DNA of 64,000 nt, taken from the NCBI RefSeq assembly GCF_004337985.1, contig NW_021940923.1, positions 496,001 to 560,000 on the forward strand, written 5' to 3'. The notes beneath the pieces were generated by a model. It was not told the origin of the DNA, made no database searches, and saw only the letters and a list, made by a program, of their open reading frames with translations. Positions 24,234 through 34,624 of the stretch are shown here, one piece after another (position 1 is the stretch's first letter; each line of letters begins with the position of its first letter). Source of the stretch: Pyricularia pennisetigena (lineage: Eukaryota > Ascomycota > Sordariomycetes > Magnaporthales > Pyriculariaceae). Position numbers and translations under genes: made by a program.

Positions 24234-24502
24234 TGTACAAACCATTTCTGGGTTCGCACGCATTGGCTAATTTGGTAAAACTCTAAACCCGATATAGGGT
24301 AGTTAATTTGTAGGTGCAGGGTGGGTATTATACCTGCTACAGGGCAAACCCCATTCGCTGACCTTTAAGTCGCAATTCCTGCAGTATGACATAAAACGGA
24401 TAATCCAACAACCCCGACAACCCCATTTCGGCGCTATATATTGTTGCTTAAATATTCACAAAAGTGGACCCATTCCACGCTAAATAACGCATTTAATTAA
24501 CA
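24234..24502 (-). mobile_element. Truncated copia-1 LTR fragment
   Basis: This covers the 5' 270 bp of the copia-1 LTR in inverted orientation, ending ATTTAATTAACA at 24502. The rest is missing, so the junction at about 24234 is a deletion or recombination point. It is clearly diverged by C-to-T and G-to-A changes. Confidence 0.8.
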
Positions 24503-24524
24503 CCATGTAAATAAATTCGATTTT

Positions 24525-24706
24525 AGGATTGCTTAACAGCAATTAAATTCTAGTTAGCCTTAATATTCTTTTACCCACGATTATAACTTTACCCCAAAAT
24601 ATTTGAGAACCCCAGTTATCCAGACAGACGCTCAGTTGCTTTAACCCAGTGTATTTTAGCCGAAGAATAGGTTACCCGATACCTTGATCGTAACATTTTG
24701 GCGTCC
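24525..24706 (+). mobile_element. Gypsy LTR end with primer-binding site, fragment
   Basis: Bases 24525-24700 match the reverse complement of about 6005-6165, the LTR of the gypsy element at the left of the window (shared runs include GTTGCTTTAACCCA and ATAGGTTACCCG). They end in TGGCGTCC at 24699-24706, a gypsy-type primer-binding site. Orientation is opposite to the left-hand element. The stop codon of the secreted protein gene lies 23 bp further on, so this marks the edge of the repeat block. Confidence 0.7.
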
Positions 24707-24728
24707 ATATAGAAAAGCTTGGCTGGAA

Positions 24729-25424
24729 CTAGCGGTAAGAACGAATTGGGTGAATATTATCTGTTTTCCGGCTCGTGTCTATGTATACTCGATCCCCATA
24801 CCGGTCGAATTCCAAAATTCCTACAACATTTTCGCGAGGGATTATGGATTTGGGCCGTGCTTTCCACGTGCCTGAAGATTCTTTAATAAAGATGCCCTCA
24901 ATTCCCGCTGTGTTGATTGTCAAAACACGATTGGGAGGACGAAGAAACATAGTAGCCACGGTATTATCCTTGTAAAAATTAGCGTTCTTGCAAACGTCTT
25001 CAAAATGCTGAAGTGGTTCTTCCTCGCAGTAAAGCACGGCTGGAGGTGACTCGACACGAGGGCCCGAATACGGTGTCCCATGATGGGTGGTCTTCAAAGA
25101 GCCATCCGATTGGAAATGCTCTGAAAGTGCTATGCTTTCTTTGGGAATTTTAGATTTCACCTCCCACTCTCCTTCGTAGCGGTTATAAGGGCGTCTGGAA
25201 AACATTGTTTCAATCCCCCCTGTGTCTATTGTATAAATAACACCTGTTTTGCGGGCCAACGCGGCGCTTTTGGCGTTTTCGCGACTTTCCCAAAAATCAA
25301 CCCCTTTGTAGGATTTTAATTTTTTTTCCGGGTGTGAAGTGTAAAGGAAAGGCGGGACGGCCTGCACAAGACCACCCAAAAACAAAAAAAATAAAGCACA
25401 TCGAGTTATAAATATTATAAACAT
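24729..25424 (-). CDS. Secreted protein with two degenerate ADP-ribosyltransferase-like modules (effector candidate)
   Basis: A 231-residue single-exon product starts with a strong signal peptide (residues 1-22, cleavage near VQA-VPP). The mature part is an internal duplication: module 1 (about 23-105) and module 2 (about 127-215) each run PP-x-LY, then an I-x-T-x-GIE-x-x-F strand (YTIDTGGIETMF; LTINTAGIEGIF), then IP-[KR]-E. This resembles the C-terminal half of secreted fungal enterotoxin-A-like ADP-ribosyltransferases (Y-T-I-x-T-x-GI ... ExE ... IPxExI). Module 1 keeps an EGE before IP; module 2 has lost it. The usual first-strand Arg (LYRG) is LYTS or LYCE, so catalysis looks unlikely. 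Family assignment is inference. The gene ends 23 bp from retroelement debris, a common setting for effector genes. Another possibility is a lineage-specific protein of unknown fold. Confidence 0.7.
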   Translation of the reverse strand: MFIIFITRCALFFLFLGGLVQAVPPFLYTSHPEKKLKSYKGVDFWESRENAKSAALARKTGVIYTIDTGGIETMFSRRPYNRYEGEWEVKSKIPKESIALSEHFQSDGSLKTTHHGTPYSGPRVESPPAVLYCEEEPLQHFEDVCKNANFYKDNTVATMFLRPPNRVLTINTAGIEGIFIKESSGTWKARPKSIIPRENVVGILEFDRYGDRVYIDTSRKTDNIHPIRSYR

Positions 25425-27868
25425 TTCCGGTAAAGTTGAGTGTTAAGGTAGTTGATTCCAAGGTTTTCTGCTGAAAGACGAATAAATAACGCCAAAAATT
25501 AAAATTCATTGGCTGTTGAAATGGATATATATATATATAATTTTGATCAGAATAAAAAAACTGGGTATAACCGTTGGTAAACGCAATCCCTGATATTTAA
25601 ATTTGCATATAAACTTTAATTGAAAACTATCTATTTCTGAATAATAAATATCCAGGTCTTATCTGTTTTTAAATATAGGTTCGACGTTTACCGATTGTAT
25701 AAATTTCCAAGCAAAGCTAATTTATTTAAGCGTTTGCCGTTGAAAAAAAAGCTGTAATTTATCCTTTTGCCAGGGAATGAGCTGGCTGAAGATTCAGGTA
25801 CCTCTAAGCGTGGTAATAACAAATCAACAAAAATTGGAATAATACGATAGCGTTATATTTAGGTGCTGCAGCCCATTCCCAAGAAGGAATCCAAATCCAG
25901 TATTGCCCATTTCCTTGTCCCAATTCCTATTGATAAACCACTTTTCCTCAACATCTATTCGCTGACATGCTAACCGCAGGGACTGCGCCACTTCTCATCC
26001 TTGCCAATTTTCCCAAACCCCGACCCCGAAACCATAGCAGCAAATATGCACGAGAAATAGCTGTTGCCTGCTAGGTTTCTGGGTATTATTCAGGCAGAGG
26101 TTTTTAGAGGACCGCCTGCCCGCAGGGCCAGGCCTTCACCGCGATGACACAAGACCAGCAACCACATGACTAAACAGCCGCCGTTATATAAGAGGTTTAG
26201 CAAACGCATGCTTGGGTCATTTATCATGCCATCCCACAAGTGTTTTGTTACTTTGACGCGCATGGTAAACCAGCCACTATCGTATCAGGTGACTTCCAAT
26301 CCGAGTGATTTCATTATGGTCCAGGACTGCTTAGGTCGTGCGTTAACAAATGGGCTGCTACCCAGGGACTGATGGGGTGCCTGTTCTCTTTCAAACGCGC
26401 CCCCACCCTCCAAGGGATACCAATGTATTACAGCATTAGTATGGCGGCCTCGATGAGGAGTATGATTTTGAAGCGGGAGACGTTCGCGAGCCTTTATTCG
26501 TAGCTGGACGAAAGTAAAACTGCAAACCAGGAATGTGAAACAAATTGTCCAAAAAATGGTCTATTCAAAATAGTCAGCAGAGGGGGCCGTGTAAGCCTGC
26601 TTGAGACTGTGTAGTTTTGAGTATGGGCGTATACGGCTAACAAGCCGCTTTGTGGAACCTATAAGTCGGATGATTCGATTTGATATACTGCATTAATTTC
26701 AAAGTTGTAATCCCGGTAATAGTGCATCCCTACAAAATTCTCGCGGCTTGTTCATACGCATGAAACCAAGTAAATTACTTCTTCTTTCTTTCTAGGACTG
26801 CCCTGGTCTAAAACCGAAAATGTTCCATCAGAATACCTAGGTTCAGATCAAATAAATTATAACAGTTATGCGCGACGGACGAATGGCTTATCTGTTGTAA
26901 TTTATTTTATTATGCGTTTGGCAGATTACAATTCAATCACGCATACATCCTGTGTGTTGATGGTTAAGACAGTCCAGTACAGCCGAGAAGCTAGTAAGGA
27001 CATCCTTGCAAAATATCCGAATTTTCCCGATTCTTTGTTTTTACGGTACAAATATTGAATCCCTTTGGTTAAAATTTTCTGATCTCAAGCCAGACCCTCG
27101 TTCTTAGTATATCGAGACTGAAAGCAAAACGCAGGAAACACCAACTGCGGGTTTCGGTTGCTGAAAATATTATGCAAGTGGATGTCCATGACCATTTTAC
27201 GCATATTTCACTGACTCCACTTGAGCTGTACCTGTAATTGAAGAACAATGCCTTCATCATCCGCATCTTCAAGGCCTGGGTATGCTTTCATAGTCTGAAA
27301 TATTGATCCCGACAAATTGCTTTTTCATTTGACCTACATCTGATGAGTGTTATATATCTTATTTCGCGCGCAATACTGCTCAAGTGCCTACGGCATGTTC
27401 CGGGTATTCTAGAAGTTGTTCTACCAACGCTCTGCTGTCGGATATGTCTGCCACTGGAACTAAAAACGCTGAGATGGCGGTAGACTTTCTGGTTAATTCA
27501 TGGCAGTATAACTGTTACGCTGATTTCTTGCATAAATAGGAGTTCAAAATAGATTTGGAGCATAATTTGTTTGATTTGGCTTTGGCTTCTTAGTCTTCTA
27601 TTTCGGCCTTAACATTTCAAGCTATTTATGCATTTTTCAACATTGTGAGTTTGATTTTGCATGTTTTAACGCAGACTTTAAAATCTCAATCGGTCATTGG
27701 AGTACACAATCGGCCAAATCTATGCGGTTTTGTGTTTAAACCATCTATCGTAGCTTTCCACGGATTTGCGCTTTGCTCGACACACTTTAGTGAAACATGA
27801 AAAGTCTTGGAAAATATTTGACTCAACTATCTCGAGCTGTCTGCGGTTACCATGGGTGTGCAGCGGAA
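25425..27868. other. AT-leaning intergenic stretch with no supported gene
   Basis: The DNA upstream of the secreted protein gene holds a short (TA)n run near 25530 and many unconnected reading frames with no signal peptide or motif. A minus-strand patch near 26,940-26,990 reads VLTINTQDV, similar to one strand of the module in the neighbouring gene, but I could not connect it to more. No retroelement domains are seen. Confidence 0.5.
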
Positions 27869-28426
27869 TTAAGGATTCAAAATGAGCGGGCAGTATTCCC
27901 TCCCTTGGGTGGAACTAGTTCTAGGGCCATATTTTCTTCGGTGTGCTAATTTGTCGGACACAGCACCAGTTGAAGTAATGCCGATAACATGTCGCGTTGC
28001 CGATAGGAACAAATAGGTAAAGGATACCCATCTAGAAGGATATCGTTGCATTAATGTGTAATCTTCTGGATCTATGCCTCTGTATAACACCGGCTTTGTC
28101 CGACCCGGGATCCCAGAACTACAATAACGCGCACAGTCTGGACTCGAGTCTCGAGCACATAAAAGCGCACTTTCCCAGCACATTTCCTGCCAAGTTTTTA
28201 ATTTTAGAAAGCAAACAAATTTAAAATCTTCTATGACATTATTAATAGTGTTTTTCTTTTCTTTTTTTGCCGTTTTGCCACAAGCATTTCCACGTTCTCC
28301 GGACATGTCGATCGCTCTTCGCACAGTATTATCCATGTGATATACATTCATGCTATAATCAATTCTTATATAGTCGCCCCCCGTAGCCTTATCTGTCAAA
28401 GGGAGTTTCCTATCTTTTTTACACAT
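27869..28426 (-). pseudogene. ADP-ribosyltransferase-like module remnant
   Basis: The open frame is 185 codons, but only the last 75 or so look protein-like: KPVLYRGIDPEDY followed about 25 residues later by a strand with ITSTGAV. This matches the start of fungal enterotoxin-A-type ADP-ribosyltransferases (VLYRG with the NAD-binding Arg, then an STS-like strand). It also parallels the modules of the secreted protein at 24729-25424. No signal peptide is evident, the first 100 residues are Lys/Asn-rich and unconvincing, and the ExE region is missing. It may be a broken paralogue or the last exon of a gene whose earlier exons I could not place. Confidence 0.3.
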
Positions 28427-28555
28427 TCTTCCATGTTTTTAATTTGATTTATCAAGTGGTTGCAGCTCCTCTAGTTTTCCCCTTTGTCGATCTCTTGATA
28501 ACGAGATTCCATCTGCCCCACCGTTTTCCTCTCTTTCTCTTTCTTTCCTTCAAAA

Positions 28556-28885
28556 ATGCAGATCAAGTTGATCATTTCTTTCCTCTTGGTCGGCGCCATG
28601 GCCGCGCCCATGCCCCCTCCGGCCGGCACCGATGTTCATGCCCATCTCCAAGCCCGTGCTCCGGGTTTACCATCCGGAGATACGGACTCTCAGAAGTCAG
28701 ATGGCCACAGTCGCGCTCGAACCTGGTTCCACCGCCATAGTGACCACAACTCTGGCTCTACTTCTGACGACGAAGAACCTCAACCACAGCGGCGGACATC
28801 CCCCAAGTTGCCGCAGCCCCACAGCGCAGGACAGCGGACGCACACCACTATTGTGCAGGCCAGCGCGGGTGGTGGACGATTTTGA
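28556..28885 (+). CDS. Small secreted low-complexity protein
   Basis: A 109-residue single-exon product has a signal peptide (residues 1-17, MQIKLIISFLLVGAMAA then PMPPP). The mature chain is hydrophilic, rich in Ser, His, Pro, Arg and Gln, has no Cys and is probably disordered. A CT-rich leader at 28520-28552 immediately before the ATG is typical of fungal promoters and supports this start. I recognise no domain. The poor complexity of the mature part leaves some doubt that the frame is expressed as drawn. Confidence 0.6.
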   Translation: MQIKLIISFLLVGAMAAPMPPPAGTDVHAHLQARAPGLPSGDTDSQKSDGHSRARTWFHRHSDHNSGSTSDDEEPQPQRRTSPKLPQPHSAGQRTHTTIVQASAGGGRF

Positions 28886-30494
28886 AGAAACGCCACAAAT
28901 ATACTGTGGAAAGCACAAATGTCATGACAGGCTCTGAGGATCTTCTCGGTGGCCGTTTACACATTTACCAAAAGCTCTCGGAGTGAGAGCGGGCTTGGGT
29001 AATCAGTCCTGGTCTAGAACTGCTCGTGGGTGACGAGGTGGCAGTTAGGATGAGCTACTATCACCGAACCCCAGAGCGAGTTCCACTTCAAAAAGTTCCT
29101 GTTTTCTTTGCAATACCAACAAAGTAATACAAACAAGTGCTCAAGCTTCATGATGTATCTATCTTATTGGCTCTTTTTGTACTTTAATTTTTTTTTCATT
29201 TACTACAAAGTCCTACGCTGATTACGTTCTAAAAAAACTGTAATGACTTCGACGTGCATGCAAGAGCAGGTAGGAACAGCTTTTAGTGTAGCATTCTAGA
29301 GTCGCCCACTTTGCGGTTTGAAAACGACATGATATGCGGAGTTAAGGCTTGCAGTAAAGCTTGAGACTGAGAGATAAAAGTAAGAGGAGTGATGTCCGGA
29401 GGAACTTGTAAGTTGCCGGGGGGTATTTTGGGCGTGCAAGACTTTGATACGTTGGGCTTGGTCTTAAATCTACACATTGTTTGACTGGGAGCAGTTGAGT
29501 AGTTCACAGGCAAAAATCTGCCCGCAGCAGCATAATTTCCGAGAACCATCGCTGCTGCGGTTCCCCTTTCTTCGCGATCGTCCTTGAATTGTCGTTGACA
29601 TCGACTTGAGAACACTCACAAGCCTTGGAGAGAGAAAAGCATCAAGATCATGATGGGGATCTTGCATCTGCAGTCATTCGGTTGGTGAAACACGAGGGAA
29701 CGCAGCAACAGCGAACCGACAATCTCGCTGGCTCAGGAAGACGCAAGAGGACGAGGACGAGGCTATGATGTCAGAGTCGGGAGATGTTGGCTCCGAGTCG
29801 GTGCCTCATTGTCTGGATTTCCTGCTGAATCGGATGGCACAGTATGTTGAATCAAGTACGCTAAAAAGACAGTAATATATAACTCGTCAGCCGTGTGTCG
29901 AATGAGCCGGAAAGAGGTATACTAGCTACTTGCTGGCAGAACCTGGCGTGAAACCTTTTCCCAGGCAACATACCATACGAAAGCAACATGAGAGCTCGTA
30001 GACGGAGAGGCAGTTACAAAACTGGCAAGAAGCACTGCCAGATCCCCATCTCACCTTTTCTCTTTACATGCGAGCTGCAGCGTTGCTGGGGTCATTAACA
30101 AGCAGAGAGACCAAGTCCAGAAATGACGCACCACATTGGCTCGTGGTTAAATGGCAAACTCTACGTCAGGCTAAATAAAACGCAGATCTTGGACAATCAT
30201 GGTCCGCGCAACAAGCAGGGATCTGTTGAACGTGGCACTGGCAGAATCTGGGTTCCTCACATCTCCGCCAAGCGTGCGGGGGAAGCAGGCTAAAAAGTCC
30301 AGTGCCCGACAGGCAACCCAAGTGCGAACTGCCATCCAGGCCTGGTGGGAGTGTCATACCATTGGCCCGCTTCTAGAAAGGGGATCGAAAGCCGCCGCGG
30401 GACAAGAATTTGTGATGTGGATGAACCTGCGGGCCAAGCGCCATTCAGGAGAGCATAAACTCAAAGCAGGGCAAGAACGGGGGGCATGATGACC

Positions 30495-30532
<38 letters not shown>

Positions 30533-30634
30533 CAGCCATAAGTTACCTCATTTTCCTGCTTGGACTAAAGCCACAACGGACAATCTCAACCATGACCCTC
30601 CCCGGAACTCCTAAAAAGTTCCAGCCGCCCCATC
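28886..30634. other. Intergenic region, no supported gene
   Basis: Only short overlapping frames on both strands are present and none carries a motif or signal peptide. A 36-base T homopolymer lies at 30497-30532, about 100 bp before the GH43 start codon. Confidence 0.6.
30497..30532 (+). repeat. 36-base T homopolymer
   Basis: An uninterrupted T run about 100 bp upstream of the GH43 start codon. Poly(dA:dT) tracts exclude nucleosomes, so a promoter role is possible. Confidence 0.9.
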
Positions 30635-32011
30635 ATGCCCGCTTTCCACGCCGTTCTCCTCGGCAGCCTGCTCTGCGCCTCCAACCTTGTCCGGGCCGAC
30701 AACCCATTTGTCCAGACTCGCTATACAGCGGACCCCGCGACGCTCGTTTACCAAGACCGCCTATGGGCGTTCACGAGCCACGACAATGACGACGCCACCT
30801 GGTTCAACATGACCGACTGGCGCCTCTTCTCCACCGACGACATGGCCAACTGGCAGGACCACGGCAGTCCCGCAGGCCTGCGGACGTTTTCGTGGGCGCG
30901 ACAGGACGCATGGGCCCCCGGGGCGATCGAGCGCGACGGGAAATTCTTTCTCTACGTGCCCGTCACCCCCTCGTCGGGCGGAGGCATGGCGATCGGGGTA
31001 GCGGTGGCGGACGACATCGCCGGACCCTACACCGACGCGCTCGGCGGGCCGCTCGTCCACAACGGCGAGTTCGACCCCACGGTGTTCATCGACGACGGCG
31101 ACGACCAGGCGTACCTGTACTGGGGTAATCCGAACCTGTGGTACGTCAAGCTCAACCGGGACATGATCTCCTTTTCGGGCGCGCCGGTGCAGGTGGAGCT
31201 CACGGCAGGCGGGTTCGGCCCTCGGCGCGCCGACGTGCCCGCGGAGGGCCGGCCGACGGCGTACGAGGAAGGGCCGTGGCTGCACAAGCACGAGGGGACG
31301 TACTACATGACGTACGCGGCCAACTGCTGCGACGAGGACATACACTACGCCACGGCGCCGTCGGCCACGGGGCCCTGGACGCACGGCGGCCTGGTCATGG
31401 CCAGCCAGGGCGGCAGCTTCACCAACCACCCCGCCGTCGTGGACTACAAGGGGAGAGGGTATTTCTTGTACCACAACGGCGCGCTGCCGGGCGGGGGCGG
31501 GTTCCAGCGCTCGGTGGCGGTGGAAGGGTTCGAGTACGGCGCCGACGGCGGGATTCCGACCTTGACCATGACCGCCGACGGGCCGGCGCAGATCAAGGAT
31601 TTCGATCCATATGGAGAGGTCGAGGCGGAGACGATGGCCTTCTCACGCGGGGTGAGCACGGGGACCTCGGCAGAGGGAGCGGTGTTGTTTGTCGACAAGA
31701 TAAACGACGGCGATTACGTCAAGGTCGGCGGCGTGGCTTTCGGCGAGGAGGGTGCGAGGTGGTTTGCGGCGGTTGTGGCTGCCGGCCGGCGCAAGTGCGA
31801 GCGCCCAGCCGAGCTGCAGATCAGGCTGGACGGCGAGGACGGAAAGCTCGTGGGAAGCTGCGTGGTGCCGGCCAACACGGGCGGGTGGGAGAGCTGGACG
31901 ACGGTGACGTGCGACGTCGAGGGGGCGACGGGGACGCATGATGTTTTCTTTAGGTTTGTAGGGAGTGGCGACGGCGACTTGTTCAACTTTGACTCTTGGG
32001 GGTTTGCATGA
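30635..32011 (+). CDS. Secreted GH43 arabinanase/beta-xylosidase with C-terminal CBM6-like module
   Basis: The 458-residue single-exon protein hydrolyses plant cell-wall arabinoxylan or arabinan outside the cell. The signal peptide ends at about Ala21. The five-bladed propeller covers residues 22-325, with the three expected acidic residues in order: Asp33 (YTADPA, general base), Asp147 (GEFDPTVFIDD, pKa modulator) and Glu211/Glu212 (YEEGPWL, general acid). Residues 327-458 (EVEAETMAFSRGV ... FNFDSWGF) form a beta-sandwich of CBM6 type that would hold the substrate chain. Length and layout match two-domain fungal GH43 enzymes. Precise substrate cannot be read from sequence. Codon use is GC-rich and unlike the repeat block. 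Confidence 0.9.
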   Translation: MPAFHAVLLGSLLCASNLVRADNPFVQTRYTADPATLVYQDRLWAFTSHDNDDATWFNMTDWRLFSTDDMANWQDHGSPAGLRTFSWARQDAWAPGAIERDGKFFLYVPVTPSSGGGMAIGVAVADDIAGPYTDALGGPLVHNGEFDPTVFIDDGDDQAYLYWGNPNLWYVKLNRDMISFSGAPVQVELTAGGFGPRRADVPAEGRPTAYEEGPWLHKHEGTYYMTYAANCCDEDIHYATAPSATGPWTHGGLVMASQGGSFTNHPAVVDYKGRGYFLYHNGALPGGGGFQRSVAVEGFEYGADGGIPTLTMTADGPAQIKDFDPYGEVEAETMAFSRGVSTGTSAEGAVLFVDKINDGDYVKVGGVAFGEEGARWFAAVVAAGRRKCERPAELQIRLDGEDGKLVGSCVVPANTGGWESWTTVTCDVEGATGTHDVFFRFVGSGDGDLFNFDSWGFA

Positions 32012-32643
32012 GCGTTGATGTTTCGCCTGCTGCCCGTGATAGATTGAGACAGATCAGAAGCACGAGGCAGGGGACCTGGGAACAAAAGATGGGCTGAGTG
32101 AGAACCAGAGTTACCAAACATGGACGGACGTCTCTGTTTCAATTCCTATCCCAGTTTTATCCCAACAGAGTATCTACATTTACTGCGCCCCCGTCCATCT
32201 TTAGAAGGCTCCCCGCCATCTCCGCAGCCCTACAGCCAACCTCACTTCCTTGTCGAACCGAATCGACCTTGGCTGATTTTCCCGCTTTTGACTTGTTTTG
32301 TTGCCGGGTGGAATTTCGAGGGGTTCGCGGGCGGGGAATTAATCGTCGCAGATCAGAGCCGAGCGCGGAATGACATATCATCGTGGAGAATCGACCGGGC
32401 ACTGGTAGCTAAGAATAGCCGTCGACTCTAAGGGGGGTCAAGGATATGGCCATGTTTGCAGTCTCCACTTAATGTTTTGATTGTTTCGATTTGTTCTTTT
32501 TTCAGCGAGAAGCGAAGACATCAGCCAAGCAGTCAGTTCGGTTTGACGATGGCATGTATGAGAGGGTAGGGGGATTTCATTTTCTTGGAGCTTTGATCTC
32601 GTTCTTGTTTGCGTAAATATTTTATTCATCTCAACCTCTAGCC

Positions 32644-32646
<3 letters not shown>

Positions 32647-32694
<48 letters not shown>
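32647..32694 (+). repeat. 48-base T homopolymer
   Basis: An uninterrupted T run in the region between the GH43 and GH18-like genes; length may be imprecise for assembly reasons. Confidence 0.9.
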
Positions 32695-33156
32695 CTTCTT
32701 TTCTTTTGCTCAACTCGCGGGGAAGATAAAGTCTGGTTTTCCAAGGTCAGAATATCGCCCGATACCACCTTCCAGTCACAGGCAGGTCGTCGCTTGTAAT
32801 CAATCGCAGGCGATATCGACGTGACCTTCCGCATTGGAGTAGCATCCAGTACCCAGAGTTTTCCTTGTCGCCATTCGCCCCCGCAACCCAGCGCAACGTT
32901 GACGTCGCCAGACGGTCAGACCATTGAAACGATCCAACTGCATCCGAGCACGATAACCCGAGTCGGGAAACTCTACATACGTCGCAGCAATTAAAAGCAA
33001 CGACTGCAACTTGTGTTTTTTTTTTTTCCAATTTGTCGTTTTTATTTCTCCTTTTTCTTTGCTATTATTCGGCGCAAGACTGGTCTTAAGACAGCAAGTC
33101 GCCCATCATTTTGACAGCGAATATACACAGTTTCTCACACCAAAAATAAAAAAAAT

Positions 33157-33182
33157 ACACACACACACACACACATACACAC
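33157..33182 (+). repeat. AC microsatellite in the 5' leader of the GH18-like gene
   Basis: About nine AC units followed by ATACACACC end 9 bp before the ATG at 33191. A variable repeat in the leader could affect transcription or translation; that is inference. Confidence 0.7.
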
Positions 33183-33190
33183 CCCCCAAG

Positions 33191-34147
33191 ATGCACTCCC
33201 CATCCTGGAAAGCGGCCCTCTTGGTGGCCCTGGTTCTCCCCCTCACCCTGGCGCAAAACATCCGCGCCATATTTCTCTTCAAGGACGTTCTCAAGTCCAA
33301 CACCACGGCCCTGACCCAATCGGGCTTCAACAGCGCCATCATGTTTGGCGTTGGCGTCGTCGCAAACGGCAGCATCATGTACTACTCCAACACGCCCGGC
33401 ACCTCGGACGTCATGATCGCCTCGGGGGGTCGGTACGTGGGCGGGGCGGCCCTGCAGGACAAAGTGCGGTCCCTCAAGGGCAGCGGCAGCAAGATAACGC
33501 GCGTCGAGATCTGCATGAACTCGGCAAACATCCGCGAGCTGATGAACAGCCCCGGGCCGGGCGCGGACACCGACATCTATCGCAACTTCGCCGCGCTCAA
33601 GACGGCCTGGAACCTGGACGCGGTCAACAACAACGACGAGGCCCTGTACCACGTCGCCAGCACCGTGACCTTTGGCCGCATGGTCGGCGCCATCGGGTAC
33701 AAGTACTCGGCCACGCCCTACACGCGCGTCGCCTTCTACCAGGACGTCAAGAAGCAGCTCGGCGCCGCCCTGATGGACCGCTTCTACCTGCAGTGCTACG
33801 ACGGCGGCGCCAACAACGACCCGCTGCAGTGGCAGACGCAGCTGGGCGCCAAGGTCGTCCCGCTGCTGTGGGTCGTCAACGACAGCAAGCCGTCCAACGG
33901 CCAGACGCCCGCGCAGGCCAAGACCAAGTTTGCCGCCTGGAAGGCCAAGGGCGAGCTGGGTGGCGCCGGCTACTGGAACGAGTTCGACATTGAGAAGATG
34001 AAGTCTAGCTACACCGACTATGCAAACGTCCTCAATGAACTGTTCCCGGGCGCCGCGACGGCGGCAAAGGTGGCGAGGAATCACTTGTCGAGGAGGAGCA
34101 CCTGGCAAGGAAAGGCGCGGTCTGTGCCGAGGAGGATGACTGCTTGA
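33191..34147 (+). CDS. Secreted GH18-like barrel protein
   Basis: The 318-residue single-exon protein starts at the ATG after an A-rich/AC-rich leader; the open frame extends 60 codons upstream but those codons are low-complexity leader, and only this start gives a signal peptide (residues 1-21, ending LTLAQ). The chain shows an N-terminal strand NIRAIFLF, a central segment AWNLDAVNNNDEALYH at the place of the GH18 catalytic motif (DxxDxDxE) with altered acids, then FYLQCYDGG and GGAGYWNEFD strands. This pattern occurs in fungal proteins often labelled chitinase-like or coagulation-factor-5/8-like. Enzyme activity is doubtful because the full acidic motif is not present. A basic tail (RNHLSRRSTWQGKARSVPRR) ends the protein. 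Confidence 0.75.
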   Translation: MHSPSWKAALLVALVLPLTLAQNIRAIFLFKDVLKSNTTALTQSGFNSAIMFGVGVVANGSIMYYSNTPGTSDVMIASGGRYVGGAALQDKVRSLKGSGSKITRVEICMNSANIRELMNSPGPGADTDIYRNFAALKTAWNLDAVNNNDEALYHVASTVTFGRMVGAIGYKYSATPYTRVAFYQDVKKQLGAALMDRFYLQCYDGGANNDPLQWQTQLGAKVVPLLWVVNDSKPSNGQTPAQAKTKFAAWKAKGELGGAGYWNEFDIEKMKSSYTDYANVLNELFPGAATAAKVARNHLSRRSTWQGKARSVPRRMTA

Positions 34148-34624
34148 GTGAGAGTGGTGCGGGGGGGTGGTGGAGGTGTTGTCCCGGATTTACATGGGGA
34201 AGGCTTCTTTGTGAATATGTTTGTATTCATTGTATATATTGATTATTTTTCTGTCTGGAACGGAGTTGGTCGTGATGATTCAGACACATGACGCGACGTC
34301 AAGAGCGAAAGTATCACGATAGCTCAAGAGACGACAGGACGCAAAACAATGGCGTATAGTTGGCTTCGCTCTCCACTGTTGTTCTCTTTCTCTTTTTTTT
34401 TTTTTCCCAACCCTGTCATACTGAATAAGCTTGCGAGCAAGACTCATTCGCATCTCCGACATGGGCCAAGCTGTTGAAACGAATACAAAGAAGCAGTCAG
34501 TTATAAGTAGAGTCACGTCGCTGCTTGCGGAACCAGGAGGAACCCGATACAGAACCCGGAAAGCTTATTCATATTTCATCATCTCTCTGTGGCAAACCAA
34601 GACGACGCTGTAGAAGCCAAAATG
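34148..34624. other. Convergent intergenic region
   Basis: This lies between the 3' ends of the GH18-like gene and the lipoxygenase gene, which face each other. A T-rich tract at 34385-34406 is the only notable feature; no gene or terminator can be identified with confidence. Confidence 0.6.

Larger units (their letters stand above)
32012..33190. other. Intergenic region with long T tract and CA repeat
   Basis: No gene is supported. It holds a 48-base T run at 32647-32694 and an (AC)n-rich microsatellite at 33157-33182, the latter ending just before the start codon of the next gene. Short frames in both directions lack motifs. Confidence 0.6.

Noticed and set aside
29283..30489. Several frames of 63-110 codons upstream of the GH43 gene
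   Set aside because: No signal peptide, domain or consistent splice structure, and they overlap on both strands.
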